Assembly: GCF_019175365.1 (NCBI RefSeq)
Contig: NZ_CP059572.1
Span: forward strand, 5,952,001-6,016,000
Length of the DNA: 64,000 bases
Direction of reading: 5' to 3'
Source: Actinomadura graeca
GTDB lineage: Bacteria > Actinomycetota > Actinomycetes > Streptosporangiales > Streptosporangiaceae
Numbering within the stretch: the stretch's first letter is position 1; each line of letters starts with the position of its first letter. The translations under genes and the position numbers were made by a program. Positions 25,187 to 33,458 of the stretch are shown piece after piece. The notes beneath the pieces were generated by a model. The model did not search any database. It was given only the letters and a program-made list of their open reading frames with translations, and was not told the origin of the DNA.

Positions 25187-26065
25187 TCAGCGTTCCAGCA
25201 GGTCCCGCAGGGCCTTCGCGACGACCTGCGGCGCCTCCTCGGCCATGAAGTGCCCGCACGTGACGGTCGTGTGCCGCAGGTCGGGCGCCCACCGGCGCCA
25301 GAGGGCCGCCGCGTCGAACCCGAGCGCCGCGCCCCAGTCCTGCTGGAGCACGCTCACCGGCATGCGCAGCCGGACGCCCGCGTCGAGGCCGGCCCGGTCG
25401 TGCTCGATGTCGATCCCGGCGGACGCGCGGTAGTCGGCCACGATCGACGGCACCGCCGGTCGGCTCGCCTCCAGGTAAGCGCCGCGCACGTCGGCCGGGA
25501 TCGCGGCGGGGTCGTTCGCCCAGACGTCGAGGAAATGGCCGAAGAACGCGTCCGCGCTCGCCTCGATCATCGTCTCGGGCAGGCCGGGCGGCTGCGCCAT
25601 CAGGAACAGGTGGAAGCCGACCGTCGCGGACGCGCCGCGCATCGCGTCCCACATGTCCAGGGTCGGCAGGACGTCGAGGCATGCCAGGTGCGTAATGGTC
25701 TCCGGGTGGTCGAGCCCTGCGCGGAAGGCGACCAGGGCCCCGCGGTCGTGCCCGGCCAGCGCGAACCGGTCGTGGCCCAGCGCGCGCGCCAGCGCGACTA
25801 TGTCGGCGGCCATGGTCCGCTTGGAGTACACATCGGGACCGGTCTCGCCGGGCTTGTCGCTGTCGCCGTAGCCGCGCAGGTCCGGGCAGATCACGGTGTG
25901 GTCGGCCGCGAGGTCGGCGGCCACGTGCCGCCACATCAGGTGGGTCTGCGGGAAGCCGTGCAGCAGCACGACGGGGCTCCCCGAGCCGCCGACGGCCGCG
26001 TTCAGCGACACGCCCTCCGCGACCGGGACGCGCCGCCGGTCGAAACCGGTGATGGCAGGTGCCAT
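25187..26065 (-). CDS. alpha/beta hydrolase (haloacetate dehalogenase/epoxide hydrolase-like)
   Basis: The 292-aa protein shows 'LLHGFPQTHLMWRHV' (oxyanion hole), 'DLRGYGDSDKP', and the nucleophile elbow 'AGHDRGA', where Asp followed by Arg is the fluoroacetate-dehalogenase pattern. The general-base His is in 'CGHFMAEEAP'. In known fluoroacetate dehalogenases a His-Trp and a Tyr hold the halide; here the Trp position reads Leu ('GFHLFLMAQP') and the Tyr region reads 'RASAGIDIEHD', so defluorination is doubtful. GAGAGGAG precedes ATG 26065. Confidence 0.82.
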   Translation of the reverse strand: MAPAITGFDRRRVPVAEGVSLNAAVGGSGSPVVLLHGFPQTHLMWRHVAADLAADHTVICPDLRGYGDSDKPGETGPDVYSKRTMAADIVALARALGHDRFALAGHDRGALVAFRAGLDHPETITHLACLDVLPTLDMWDAMRGASATVGFHLFLMAQPPGLPETMIEASADAFFGHFLDVWANDPAAIPADVRGAYLEASRPAVPSIVADYRASAGIDIEHDRAGLDAGVRLRMPVSVLQQDWGAALGFDAAALWRRWAPDLRHTTVTCGHFMAEEAPQVVAKALRDLLER

Positions 26066-26144
26066 GATCTCGCTCCTCTCGTCGAGGCCCCCAGCCTCGC
26101 CGCCGCGGATGAGCAACGGATGAGCGCTGGATAGCGTGGGGGAC

Positions 26145-28100
26145 GTGTTCGGTGTGCTGGGACCCGTGACGGCCTGGGACGGCGCCGGTAACGCGATCGA
26201 CCTGAAGGGCCCGCGGCACCGCGCCGTCCTGGCCCGCCTGATCATCGCCCGCGGCCGCGTCGTCCCCGTCGGCCGCCTCGTCGACGACCTGTGGACGGCC
26301 CCGCCCGAGGGCGCTGTCGCCGCCGTCCGCACCTTCGTCGCCGCCCTGCGCCGCGCCCTCGAACCCGAGCGTCCGCCCCGCGCGCGCCCCCGGCTACTGG
26401 TGACCGAGGGCCCCGGATACGCCCTGCGCACCAGCGACGTGGACGCCTGGTGGTTCGAGGACGCCGCGTCCGCGACGTCACCGGCCCGCCTGGAGGAGGC
26501 CCTCGCCCGGTGGCGCGGCCCCGCCTACGCCGACTTCGCGGACGAGCCCTGGACCCAGGCCGAACGCTCCCGCCTGGCCGAACTCCGCCTGCGCACCGTC
26601 GAGCGGCTGGGCGAGGCCCGCCTGTCCCGGGGGCTGGCGGCCGAGGCGGTACCGGACCTGGACGCGCACACCTCCGACCACCCCTGGCGCGAGGACGCCT
26701 GGCGCCTGCTGGCCCTGGCCCTCTACCGCTCCGGCAGGCAGGGCGACGCCCTCGCCGTCCTGCGCCGCGCGCGGGCCCTCCTGGTCGAGGAACTGGGCGT
26801 GGATCCCGGCCCGTCCCTCCAGCGTCTCGAAGCGGACATCCTCCGCCAGGACGACCATCTCGGCGGTGACGCGGCGGCCCGGGTGTGGAGCCGGACGGCC
26901 GCCGCCTACGACCGCACCGTCGCGTCCGGCGCCCGCTCCCGCCTGGAGTCGGCGGCCGGGCTCCTGCGCGACCTCGCGGTGACCGGGGGCGGCGGCCTGG
27001 AGGCGGCCCGCGAGCACCGGATGGCCGCCATCGCGGCGGCCGAGGAGCTGGGCGACGCCGAGCTGACGGCCCGCATGATCGGCGCCTACGACGTCCCGGC
27101 GATCTGGACCCGCTCCGACGACCCGCACCAGGCCGCCCAGGTCGTGGCCGCCGCCGAGCGGGCCCTGACCGCCCTCCCGCCCGCCCGCGCCGCGGATGGA
27201 CGGCCACTGGACGGACACGCCGTGGATGGGCCCGGCGCCGAGGGCCGCGCCGCGATCCGCGCGCGCCTGCTGGCCACCATCGCCCTGGAGTCGCGCGGCA
27301 CCCGCTCCACGCGCGGCATGGAGGCCGCCCGCCAGGCCGAGGCCATCGCCCGGCGCCTGGACGATCCCGCCCTGCTGGCCTTCGCGCTCAACGCCGTGTT
27401 CATGCAGACGTTCACCCGGACGGGCCTGGCCCCCGAACGCGACCGGATCGGCGCCGAGCTGGTCGCCCTCGCCGGGCGCCACGGCCTCGTCAACGCCGAG
27501 ATCCTGGGCCATCTCGTCCGGCTCCAGGCCAGAAGCGCCCTGGCGGACTTCTCCGCCGCCGACCGGCACGCGTCCGCCGCCGACGCCCTCGCCGCGCGCC
27601 ACGAACGGCCGCTCGTCACCGTCTTCACGGAGTGGTACCGGGCGATGCGCCAGGCCGCCACCGGGCAGGCGTCCGAGTCCGCCTACCGGGACGCCGCGGC
27701 ACTCCTGGACGGAGCGGGCATGCCCGGACTGGAGAACGGCCTCCTCCCGCTGGCCCTGCTCTCGTTGCGCGTACTGGACGACCGGCCCGCCCCGATCGAG
27801 CCCCTGGACTGGGGACCGTACGAACCCTGGGCCCGTCCGCTGGTGCTTCTGGCACGGAACCGTCCCGCCGAGGCGGCGGCCGCCGTCCGCCGGGTACCGG
27901 ACCCACCCAGGGACCTCCTGCAAGAAGCCCTCTGGTGCCTGGCCGCCCGCGCCGCCATCGCCGTGGGCGACCGGACCACGATGCTGCGCGCCCGCGCCGC
28001 GCTGACCCCCGCGAAGCGCGAGCTGGCGGGAGCCGCCAGCGGCCTGCTCACGCTGGGGCCCGTGAAGACCCATCTGGCCGACCTCGTCCGGGCCCTCTGA
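26145..28100 (+). CDS. BTAD (SARP/AfsR-type) transcriptional regulator with helical C-terminus
   Basis: This is about 651 aa. The N-terminal OmpR-like winged helix ('LKGPRHRAVLARLIIARGRVVPVGRLVDDLW') and bacterial transcriptional activation domain (residues about 105-245, 'AYADFADEPWTQAERSRLAELRLRTVERLGEA') are followed by a long TPR-like alpha-helical region without a visible P-loop. I prefer GTG 26145 (MFGVLGPV) because TAGCGT, a -10-like hexamer, ends seven bases before it; GTG 26136 lies inside that hexamer. Such regulators often control secondary metabolism. No biosynthetic cluster adjoins, so the target is unknown. Confidence 0.83.
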   Translation: MFGVLGPVTAWDGAGNAIDLKGPRHRAVLARLIIARGRVVPVGRLVDDLWTAPPEGAVAAVRTFVAALRRALEPERPPRARPRLLVTEGPGYALRTSDVDAWWFEDAASATSPARLEEALARWRGPAYADFADEPWTQAERSRLAELRLRTVERLGEARLSRGLAAEAVPDLDAHTSDHPWREDAWRLLALALYRSGRQGDALAVLRRARALLVEELGVDPGPSLQRLEADILRQDDHLGGDAAARVWSRTAAAYDRTVASGARSRLESAAGLLRDLAVTGGGGLEAAREHRMAAIAAAEELGDAELTARMIGAYDVPAIWTRSDDPHQAAQVVAAAERALTALPPARAADGRPLDGHAVDGPGAEGRAAIRARLLATIALESRGTRSTRGMEAARQAEAIARRLDDPALLAFALNAVFMQTFTRTGLAPERDRIGAELVALAGRHGLVNAEILGHLVRLQARSALADFSAADRHASAADALAARHERPLVTVFTEWYRAMRQAATGQASESAYRDAAALLDGAGMPGLENGLLPLALLSLRVLDDRPAPIEPLDWGPYEPWARPLVLLARNRPAEAAAAVRRVPDPPRDLLQEALWCLAARAAIAVGDRTTMLRARAALTPAKRELAGAASGLLTLGPVKTHLADLVRAL

Positions 28101-28277
28101 TAGCCCTCCGATAGCGCGCCGGCCGGGAACGCCGGAACCGGTGTCCGGCGTGACCCGCGATCCTTCATGATTACGCTGCGCATTCAGTTGATGACAACTA
28201 GCATCGACCCCCGAGAGGCCCAGGTGAGGGCCTCCTCACCCCCCCCTCCAGAACTCGATGACCGATGGAGCCGGACC

Positions 28278-29138
28278 ATGGCCACAGGAAGGCACATCCC
28301 CACAGTCGCGAGCGCACGGCTGGCGCGGGAACTGCGCGCCCGGCGGGAGAGGGCCGGGTTCAACCAGGAAATCGTGGCCGAGGAGATGGGGTGGGCCGAA
28401 AGCAAGCTCTACCGCATCGAGAACGACAAGAGCCGCGTCCTGCAACGGGACGTGAAGCGGCTGCTCGCCATGTACGGCGTCGACGGCCAGGAGGCCGACT
28501 CGCTCGTGGAATTGGCGCGCCTGGCCCGTGAACCCGACTGGTGGCACCGGTACTCCGGGTCGATTCCGAAGTGGTTCCAGGTCTATGTCGTCTCGGAGGC
28601 CACCGCGTCCCACATCGTCGGCTACGAATCGGAATTGGTGCCCGGCATCATGCAGACCAGGGGGTACGCGCGGGCCGTCCTCACCACCACGCCGGTGCCC
28701 GAGGCCGACGAGAAGGTCGAGGAGAGGATCATCGTCCGGGTGACGCGCCAGGCGCGGCTGACCGCGGACGAGCCGCTCGATGTGCGTTTCATCCTGAACG
28801 AGGCGGTCGTCCGGCGCACCGTGGGCGGGCGGGAGATCATGCGCGAGCAGATCGAGCATCTGATCAGGCTCGCTGAACTGCCCAACGTCACCTTGCAGAT
28901 CCTGCCTTTCGCCGCCGGAGAACACGGCGCGATGCACGGCGCGTTCAAGCTGCTGCGGTTCTCCGGAGGAGACGACGCCGACAAGGTGTACATCGAACAG
29001 CACATCGGCAGTCTCTCGACGCAGAAACCGCATGAGGTCGGCCGGTACACGCTGATGTTCGACCACTTGCGCGTGCAGGCCCTGGGCCCCGAGCAGACCC
29101 TCGCGATGCTGCGCGAGGTGGCCGCGGCACTGACGTAG
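28278..29138 (+). CDS. XRE-family regulator with DUF5753 domain
   Basis: The 286-aa protein has an N-terminal HTH (residues about 12-66, 'LARELRARRERAGFNQEIVAEEMGWAESKLYRIENDKSRV') and a C-terminal DUF5753 domain ('YESELVPGIMQTRGYARAVL', 'FILNEAVVRR', 'LQILPFAAGEHGAMHGAFKLLRF'). In actinomycetes this type is normally followed by a small DUF397 gene; none is present, and a strong terminator follows immediately. The start is taken at ATG 28278, although an open frame extends to 28167. Confidence 0.88.
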   Translation: MATGRHIPTVASARLARELRARRERAGFNQEIVAEEMGWAESKLYRIENDKSRVLQRDVKRLLAMYGVDGQEADSLVELARLAREPDWWHRYSGSIPKWFQVYVVSEATASHIVGYESELVPGIMQTRGYARAVLTTTPVPEADEKVEERIIVRVTRQARLTADEPLDVRFILNEAVVRRTVGGREIMREQIEHLIRLAELPNVTLQILPFAAGEHGAMHGAFKLLRFSGGDDADKVYIEQHIGSLSTQKPHEVGRYTLMFDHLRVQALGPEQTLAMLREVAAALT

Positions 29139-29161
29139 GAATCATCCCCGCCCCGGCGTGA

Positions 29162-29203
29162 AAGAACCCGTCGTGGCCCCCCGAGCGGCCACGACGGGTT
29201 CTT
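29162..29203. terminator. bidirectional terminator between XRE regulator and phoU
   Basis: A perfect 17-bp stem (29162-29178 with 29187-29203; arms AAGAACCCGTCGTGGCC and complement) closes an 8-base loop. The A/T ends on both sides make it usable from both converging genes. Confidence 0.88.
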
Positions 29204-29222
29204 CTCCGGGCTGTCAGGCGGC

Positions 29223-29885
29223 TCAGGGGGAATCGATGATCTCTTCGGGGCGCTGCCCCGTCACCAGGTAGACGACGTTCTCCGCGACGTGGACCGCGTG
29301 GTCGGCGAACCGCTCGAAGTAGCGGCCGGCGAGCGTGATGTCGATGGCGGGCTCGACGCCGTGCCGCCACTTGGGGGACAGCAGCATGTCGAAGAGGCGC
29401 CGGTGGAGCCGGTCCATCTGGTCGTCGTCCGCGTCGAGCTCCAGGCCCATCTCGACGTCCTGGGACGCGATCACGCTGCCGGTCTTGGCGATCATGCGTT
29501 CGGCGATCTGGCCCATCTCCAGGACGGTCGCCTGGAGCTCCGGCGGGACGGCCGACTCGGGGTGGCGGCGGCGGGCCGTCCGGGCGATGTGCACCGCCAG
29601 GTCGCCCATGCGCTCCAGGTCACCGCTCATCCGCAGCGCCGTGATCAGCGTGCGCAGGTCGCCCGCGACCGGCTGCTGCCGCGCCATGAGGTCGAAGACG
29701 GTCTCCTCGATCTCGGAGTAGATCTTGTTCACCAGCTCGTCCCCGCTGATGACCTCTTCGGACAGGCGGAGGTCGGCGTCCAGCAGCGCGGTCACCGCGC
29801 GGGCCATCGCGGACCGGACGAGCCGGGTCATCTCCACCAGCTTGTCGGAGAGGGAGTCGAGCTCCTCATGGTAGGCGTCGCGCAA
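29223..29885 (-). CDS. phoU: phosphate transport system regulator PhoU
   Basis: The 220-aa all-helical protein has two PhoU repeats ('LSDKLVEMTRLVRSAMARAV' and 'RMSGDLERMGDLAVHIARTA' with the E..D metal-binding signature; second 'RYFERFADHAVHVAENVVYL'). It acts in the cytoplasm on phosphate signalling through the sensor kinase. The start is TTG 29885 (MRDAYHEELD), preceded by AGGGA, since no ATG or GTG fits the conserved N-terminus. It is divergent from senX3 with a PHO-box-like repeat in between. Confidence 0.93.
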   Translation of the reverse strand: MRDAYHEELDSLSDKLVEMTRLVRSAMARAVTALLDADLRLSEEVISGDELVNKIYSEIEETVFDLMARQQPVAGDLRTLITALRMSGDLERMGDLAVHIARTARRRHPESAVPPELQATVLEMGQIAERMIAKTGSVIASQDVEMGLELDADDDQMDRLHRRLFDMLLSPKWRHGVEPAIDITLAGRYFERFADHAVHVAENVVYLVTGQRPEEIIDSP

Positions 29886-29994
29886 TTCAGCATCCCTGGG
29901 TGATGGGGGTTCGTATGTGGGGTGAAAGGGACGAAAGGGGGTGCCCCACCTGGTCGGCGGGCGGACTCGCCCACGCCACAGCCTGCCTGACCAG

Positions 29995-30034
29995 CGTGAA
30001 CCAACCCATAGAAGAAGGTGAACTTTCGGCGAAC
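29995..30034 (-). promoter_or_regulatory. candidate PHO box between phoU and senX3
   Basis: Read on the minus strand, GTTCGCC (30028-30034) and GTTCACC (30017-30023) are direct repeats with 11-bp spacing. A third unit, GTTCACG (29995-30001), lies exactly two more 11-bp steps away. This is the GTTCACC-N4 layout of PhoP boxes known from Streptomyces. Confidence 0.65.
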
Positions 30035-30096
30035 GAGGGCGTTGGTCCTGGCCGGGTGGGGCAGTCCGGGCCGGATCGCCGCTTACGATCCGTGGT

Positions 30097-31350
30097 GTGG
30101 AGGTCGAGATTGTCGCGAGCCTGACCGGGCTTGCCGGGCTCGCGATCGGGCTCGCTACTGGATTGGCGGTGCGCGTGTCCGAGCGAGCCCAGCGTGCGGT
30201 GGTACCGGCGGCGCCCGTCGGCGCGCTGCCCCCCGGCGTCGCCTCGGTGCTCAGTGTCCTGAGGTCCTCGGCCGTCGTGGTGGACGGCGAGGACCGGGTG
30301 CTGCGCGCCAGCTCGGCGGCGCGCGCGTTCGGCATGGTCAGCGGCGACCGGCTCGTCCTGGACGAGCTGCTCGCGATGGCCCGCCTCGTCCGCCGGGACG
30401 GCGAGATCCGCGAGACCGAGATCCAGGTCGGCCCGGCGCGCGGACGCGGCCGCGGACGCGGGCGTGCCGACGGCCGCTGGTTCGCCGTCCGCGTCGCTCC
30501 GCTCGGGTCGCATGGCCTCGTCCTCGTCCTCGCCGAGGATCTCACCGAACTGCGGCGGACGGAGGCGATCCGGCGGGATTTCGTGGCCAATGTCAGTCAC
30601 GAGCTGAAGACCCCGGTGGGCGCGCTGTCCCTGCTGGCCGAGACGGTCGAGGGGGCGGCCGACGACCCCGAGGCCGTCCGGCGCTTCGCCGCGCGGATGC
30701 AGCACGAGTCGGTGCGCCTCACCAACCTCGTCCAGGACCTCATGACGCTGTCGCGGATCCAGGGCGACGAGCCGCTGCCGGAACTGCACCCGGTCGGGCT
30801 CGACGAGATCACCGTGGAGGCCCTCGACCGCTGCCAGATCAAGGCGTCCGCCAAGGACATCGAGCTCACCACCGGAGGCCAGGACGGCCTCAAGGTGCGC
30901 GGCGACGAGGAACTGCTGATCACCGCGCTCCGCAACCTGATCGACAACGCCGTCGCCTACAGCCCCGAGCACACCCGCGTCGTCGTCTCGACGCGCAGGT
31001 GCGACGAGGGGCACGTCGAGATCAACGTGACCGACCAGGGCATCGGCATCCCGGACGGCGAGGTGGAACGGATCTTCGAGCGTTTCTACCGGGTCGACCC
31101 GGCCCGGTCCCGCCAGACCGGCGGCACCGGCCTCGGCCTGGCGATCGTCAAGCATGTCACCACCAAGCACGGCGGCGAGGTGACGGTGTGGAGCAAGGAG
31201 GGGTCCGGATCGACCTTCACCATCAGGCTCCCGCTGCTCAGGTCGTCCGCCCCCGGTGTGTCCCCCGCGGCCGGCGCCACCGGACCGGCCGCATCGCCCC
31301 GCCCCGAAGGCGGTGCGTCCGTCGCCCGCCCAACCCCGCACAACCCCTGA
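30097..31350 (+). CDS. senX3: sensor histidine kinase SenX3/PhoR
   Basis: The 417-aa kinase has one N-terminal membrane segment, a PAS-like region (about residues 50-150, including an Arg/Gly-rich insert 'ARGRGRGRGRADGRW') and a HisKA domain with phospho-acceptor H168 in 'FVANVSHELKTPVGAL'. The HATPase_c domain follows (N box 'LRNLIDNAVAYS', G boxes 'DQGIGIP' and 'GTGLGLAIVKH'). GTG 30097 lies seven bases after TACGAT, so the mRNA may be leaderless. With the response regulator at 31451 it controls the phosphate-starvation response. Confidence 0.93.
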   Translation: MEVEIVASLTGLAGLAIGLATGLAVRVSERAQRAVVPAAPVGALPPGVASVLSVLRSSAVVVDGEDRVLRASSAARAFGMVSGDRLVLDELLAMARLVRRDGEIRETEIQVGPARGRGRGRGRADGRWFAVRVAPLGSHGLVLVLAEDLTELRRTEAIRRDFVANVSHELKTPVGALSLLAETVEGAADDPEAVRRFAARMQHESVRLTNLVQDLMTLSRIQGDEPLPELHPVGLDEITVEALDRCQIKASAKDIELTTGGQDGLKVRGDEELLITALRNLIDNAVAYSPEHTRVVVSTRRCDEGHVEINVTDQGIGIPDGEVERIFERFYRVDPARSRQTGGTGLGLAIVKHVTTKHGGEVTVWSKEGSGSTFTIRLPLLRSSAPGVSPAAGATGPAASPRPEGGASVARPTPHNP

Positions 31351-31450
31351 GGAACGGCGTGATGAACACTGTGACCGGCACTGTTCAGAGGGGCCCGCGC
31401 CGCCCCGCCGAAGGGGCCGCTTTGTTGGAAACCGCCCGGGAGGCAACACC

Positions 31451-32131
31451 GTGACCCGCGTGCTCGTCGTGGAAGACGAGGAGTCGTTCAGCGACGCATT
31501 GTCGTACAACCTGCGCAAGGAGGGCTTCGAGGTGGCGGTCGCCGCCACCGGCCCCGACGCGCTGGACATCTTCGAGCGCAACGGTGCCGACCTCGTGCTG
31601 CTCGACCTGATGCTCCCCGGGCTCCCCGGCACCGAGGTGTGCCGGGAGCTGCGCGCCAAGTCCAGCGTCCCCGTGATCATGCTGACGGCCAAGGACAGCG
31701 AGGTGGACAAGGTCGTCGGCCTGGAGCTCGGCGCCGACGACTACGTCACCAAGCCGTTCTCGACCCGTGAGCTGATCGCCCGGATGCGGGCCGTCCTGCG
31801 CCGCCAGGGCGAGGTCGAGGAGCTGGCACCGGCGACGCTGGAGGCTGGACCGGTCCGCATGGACGTGGAGCGGCACGTGGTCAGCGTCGGCGGCGACGCC
31901 GTCCAGCTGCCCCTCAAGGAGTTCGAGCTGCTGGAGGTGCTGCTGCGCAACGCGGGCCGCGTCCTGACCCGTATGCAGCTGATCGACCGGGTCTGGGGCG
32001 CCGACTACGTGGGCGACACCAAGACCCTCGACGTCCACATCAAGCGGCTCCGCGCCAAGATCGAGTCGACGCCGTCCACGCCGCGGTACATCGTCACCGT
32101 CCGCGGCCTGGGCTACAAGTTCGAGCCCTGA
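31451..32131 (+). CDS. regX3: response regulator RegX3/PhoP (OmpR family)
   Basis: The 226-aa protein has a receiver domain with phospho-acceptor D52 ('LVLLDLMLPG'), T79 and K101, and an OmpR-type winged helix ('LPLKEFELLEVLLRNAGRVLTRMQLIDRVWG...YIVTVRGLGYKF'). GTG 31451 follows GGGAGG by seven bases. The 100-bp gap after senX3 contains no gene. In mycobacteria the same gap holds repeats; here it only has an imperfect GAACACTG/CACTGTTC dyad. It probably binds the PHO-box repeats upstream of phoU/senX3. Confidence 0.94.
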   Translation: MTRVLVVEDEESFSDALSYNLRKEGFEVAVAATGPDALDIFERNGADLVLLDLMLPGLPGTEVCRELRAKSSVPVIMLTAKDSEVDKVVGLELGADDYVTKPFSTRELIARMRAVLRRQGEVEELAPATLEAGPVRMDVERHVVSVGGDAVQLPLKEFELLEVLLRNAGRVLTRMQLIDRVWGADYVGDTKTLDVHIKRLRAKIESTPSTPRYIVTVRGLGYKFEP

Positions 32132-32190
32132 CAGAGACGCGAGCCCTGACAGAGGGCCCCGGCGGAGACTCGCGCGCTGACAGAACGGAG

Positions 32191-32226
32191 AACGGCCCGC
32201 ACGGTACCTCTACCGTGCGGGCCGTT
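32191..32226. terminator. strong hairpin terminator between regX3 and lpqE-like gene
   Basis: A perfect 16-bp stem, AACGGCCCGCACGGTA (32191-32206) with 32211-32226, closes a CCTC loop. It serves the convergent genes on both sides. Just before it, GAGCCCTGACAGAG is duplicated (about 32123-32154), copying the end of regX3 with its stop codon. Confidence 0.88.
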
Positions 32227-32267
32227 TCCCGTTGTCCGGCGTCCGGGGTGTCCGGCGCCTCACGTGC

Positions 32268-33323
32268 TCAGTGGCCGGTGCCGCCCTCGGGCGAGGCCGG
32301 GGCGCTCGGCTCGGCGCCCTCACCGGGGGTCGCGCCCGTGGCGGGCGCGCCGCTCCCGGGCGGAGCGGGCTCCGTGCCCTCGTGCGCGCCCGGGGACGTG
32401 CCCGGGGACGCGCCGTGCGGGGCGCCCTCGGACGGCTGGCCCGGGGTCACCCCCGGCGCCGGGCTGCCCGCGGACACCGCGGTGTAGGAGGTGTACTCGC
32501 CCTGCTGCGGGATCACCGGCACCGACACGTCCACGCTCCCGGCCTGCTCGAACCGCAGGCGCAGCGTCACCCGCTCACCGCCCAGCAGCTGCCGGTTCAG
32601 CCCCGTCAGCACCACGAGCGGCGCCTTGCCTCCGGGCGGGACCGGCAGGCTCGGCTCGGTGGCCGGCGGTGACGGCGTGTTGCTCGACGTGGCGGACGTC
32701 CCCGGGTTCGGCGTCTCGCCGGCCCCGGTCGGCGCGGGCGTCTCGGGCGTGCCGGACGGCCGGGACGAGGCGCCGGGCTCCGCGGGAGAGCCGCCCCCGC
32801 CGGGCTCCGTCGACGCGCCGGGCGTGGGCTCGCCGGTGGCGCCCGGTTCCTGGGTCTTCTTCTTGTTCTTGTCGGGCTTCGGCGTCTTCGAGGCGCCGGG
32901 GCTCGCGGACGGCGGGGCGGCCTGCCCCACCAGCTGGACGGCGCTGCCCTGGCCCGACGGCTGCGCCGGCGGCAGCGCGACGGAGCCGCCCGTGATCCGT
33001 GCCTGGGAGAAGGCCGGCGAGGCGACCGAGACGAGCTTGTCCGGCCGTCCCTGCACCTGGTTGATGACCGTGGCGTACAGCGGCAGCGAGCTGCCCTGCC
33101 CGAACACCATGTCGGCCTTCGGGCCCAGCAGGAACATGTTGCGGATGTCGATCTCCGCGGCCTCCGGCCTGTCCGTGGGCACCGTGACGTTCACGCCCTC
33201 GGTCAGCTGCGTCGGGGCGGCGGTCTGAGGTTCGCTGCCGGCGCCGCAGCCGGAGATCACCGGGGCGATGGCGACGGTGCCCGCGACGGCGAGCGCTGCC
33301 ACTCGACGGCTGTTTCGGATCAC
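32268..33323 (-). CDS. LpqE-like lipoprotein with Pro/Ser/Gly-rich insert
   Basis: The 351-aa lipoprotein has a lipobox ending in VISGC with the acylated Cys at residue 26. The folded part seems split: residues about 40-130 ('TDRPEAAEIDIRNMFLLGPKADMVFGQGSSLPLYATVINQ') and about 235-280 ('APLVVLTGLNRQLLGGERVTLRLRFEQAGSVDVSVPVIPQQGEY'). They are separated by about 100 residues of Pro/Ser/Thr/Gly, and a similar low-complexity tail follows. Position next to carD matches LpqE (Rv3584), a PCu(A)C-related lipoprotein of unknown role. Confidence 0.72.
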   Translation of the reverse strand: MIRNSRRVAALAVAGTVAIAPVISGCGAGSEPQTAAPTQLTEGVNVTVPTDRPEAAEIDIRNMFLLGPKADMVFGQGSSLPLYATVINQVQGRPDKLVSVASPAFSQARITGGSVALPPAQPSGQGSAVQLVGQAAPPSASPGASKTPKPDKNKKKTQEPGATGEPTPGASTEPGGGGSPAEPGASSRPSGTPETPAPTGAGETPNPGTSATSSNTPSPPATEPSLPVPPGGKAPLVVLTGLNRQLLGGERVTLRLRFEQAGSVDVSVPVIPQQGEYTSYTAVSAGSPAPGVTPGQPSEGAPHGASPGTSPGAHEGTEPAPPGSGAPATGATPGEGAEPSAPASPEGGTGH

Positions 33324-33458
33324 GGCGTCGGGTCTCCTCGCGAGAATGGCGTTGACGTGGTGGGGACGGCGTGGAACACGCCAGGGGAAGCGTAGCGGCG
33401 CCTTGGCCTATACCCCTCTTCGGGGTCGTCGCACGGCTGGGAAGACGGACGGAAAATG

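Noticed and set aside
31350..31450. Possible small gene or repeat between senX3 and regX3
   Set aside because: No start with a ribosome binding site gives a credible product, and the GAACACTG/CACTGTTC dyad is imperfect.
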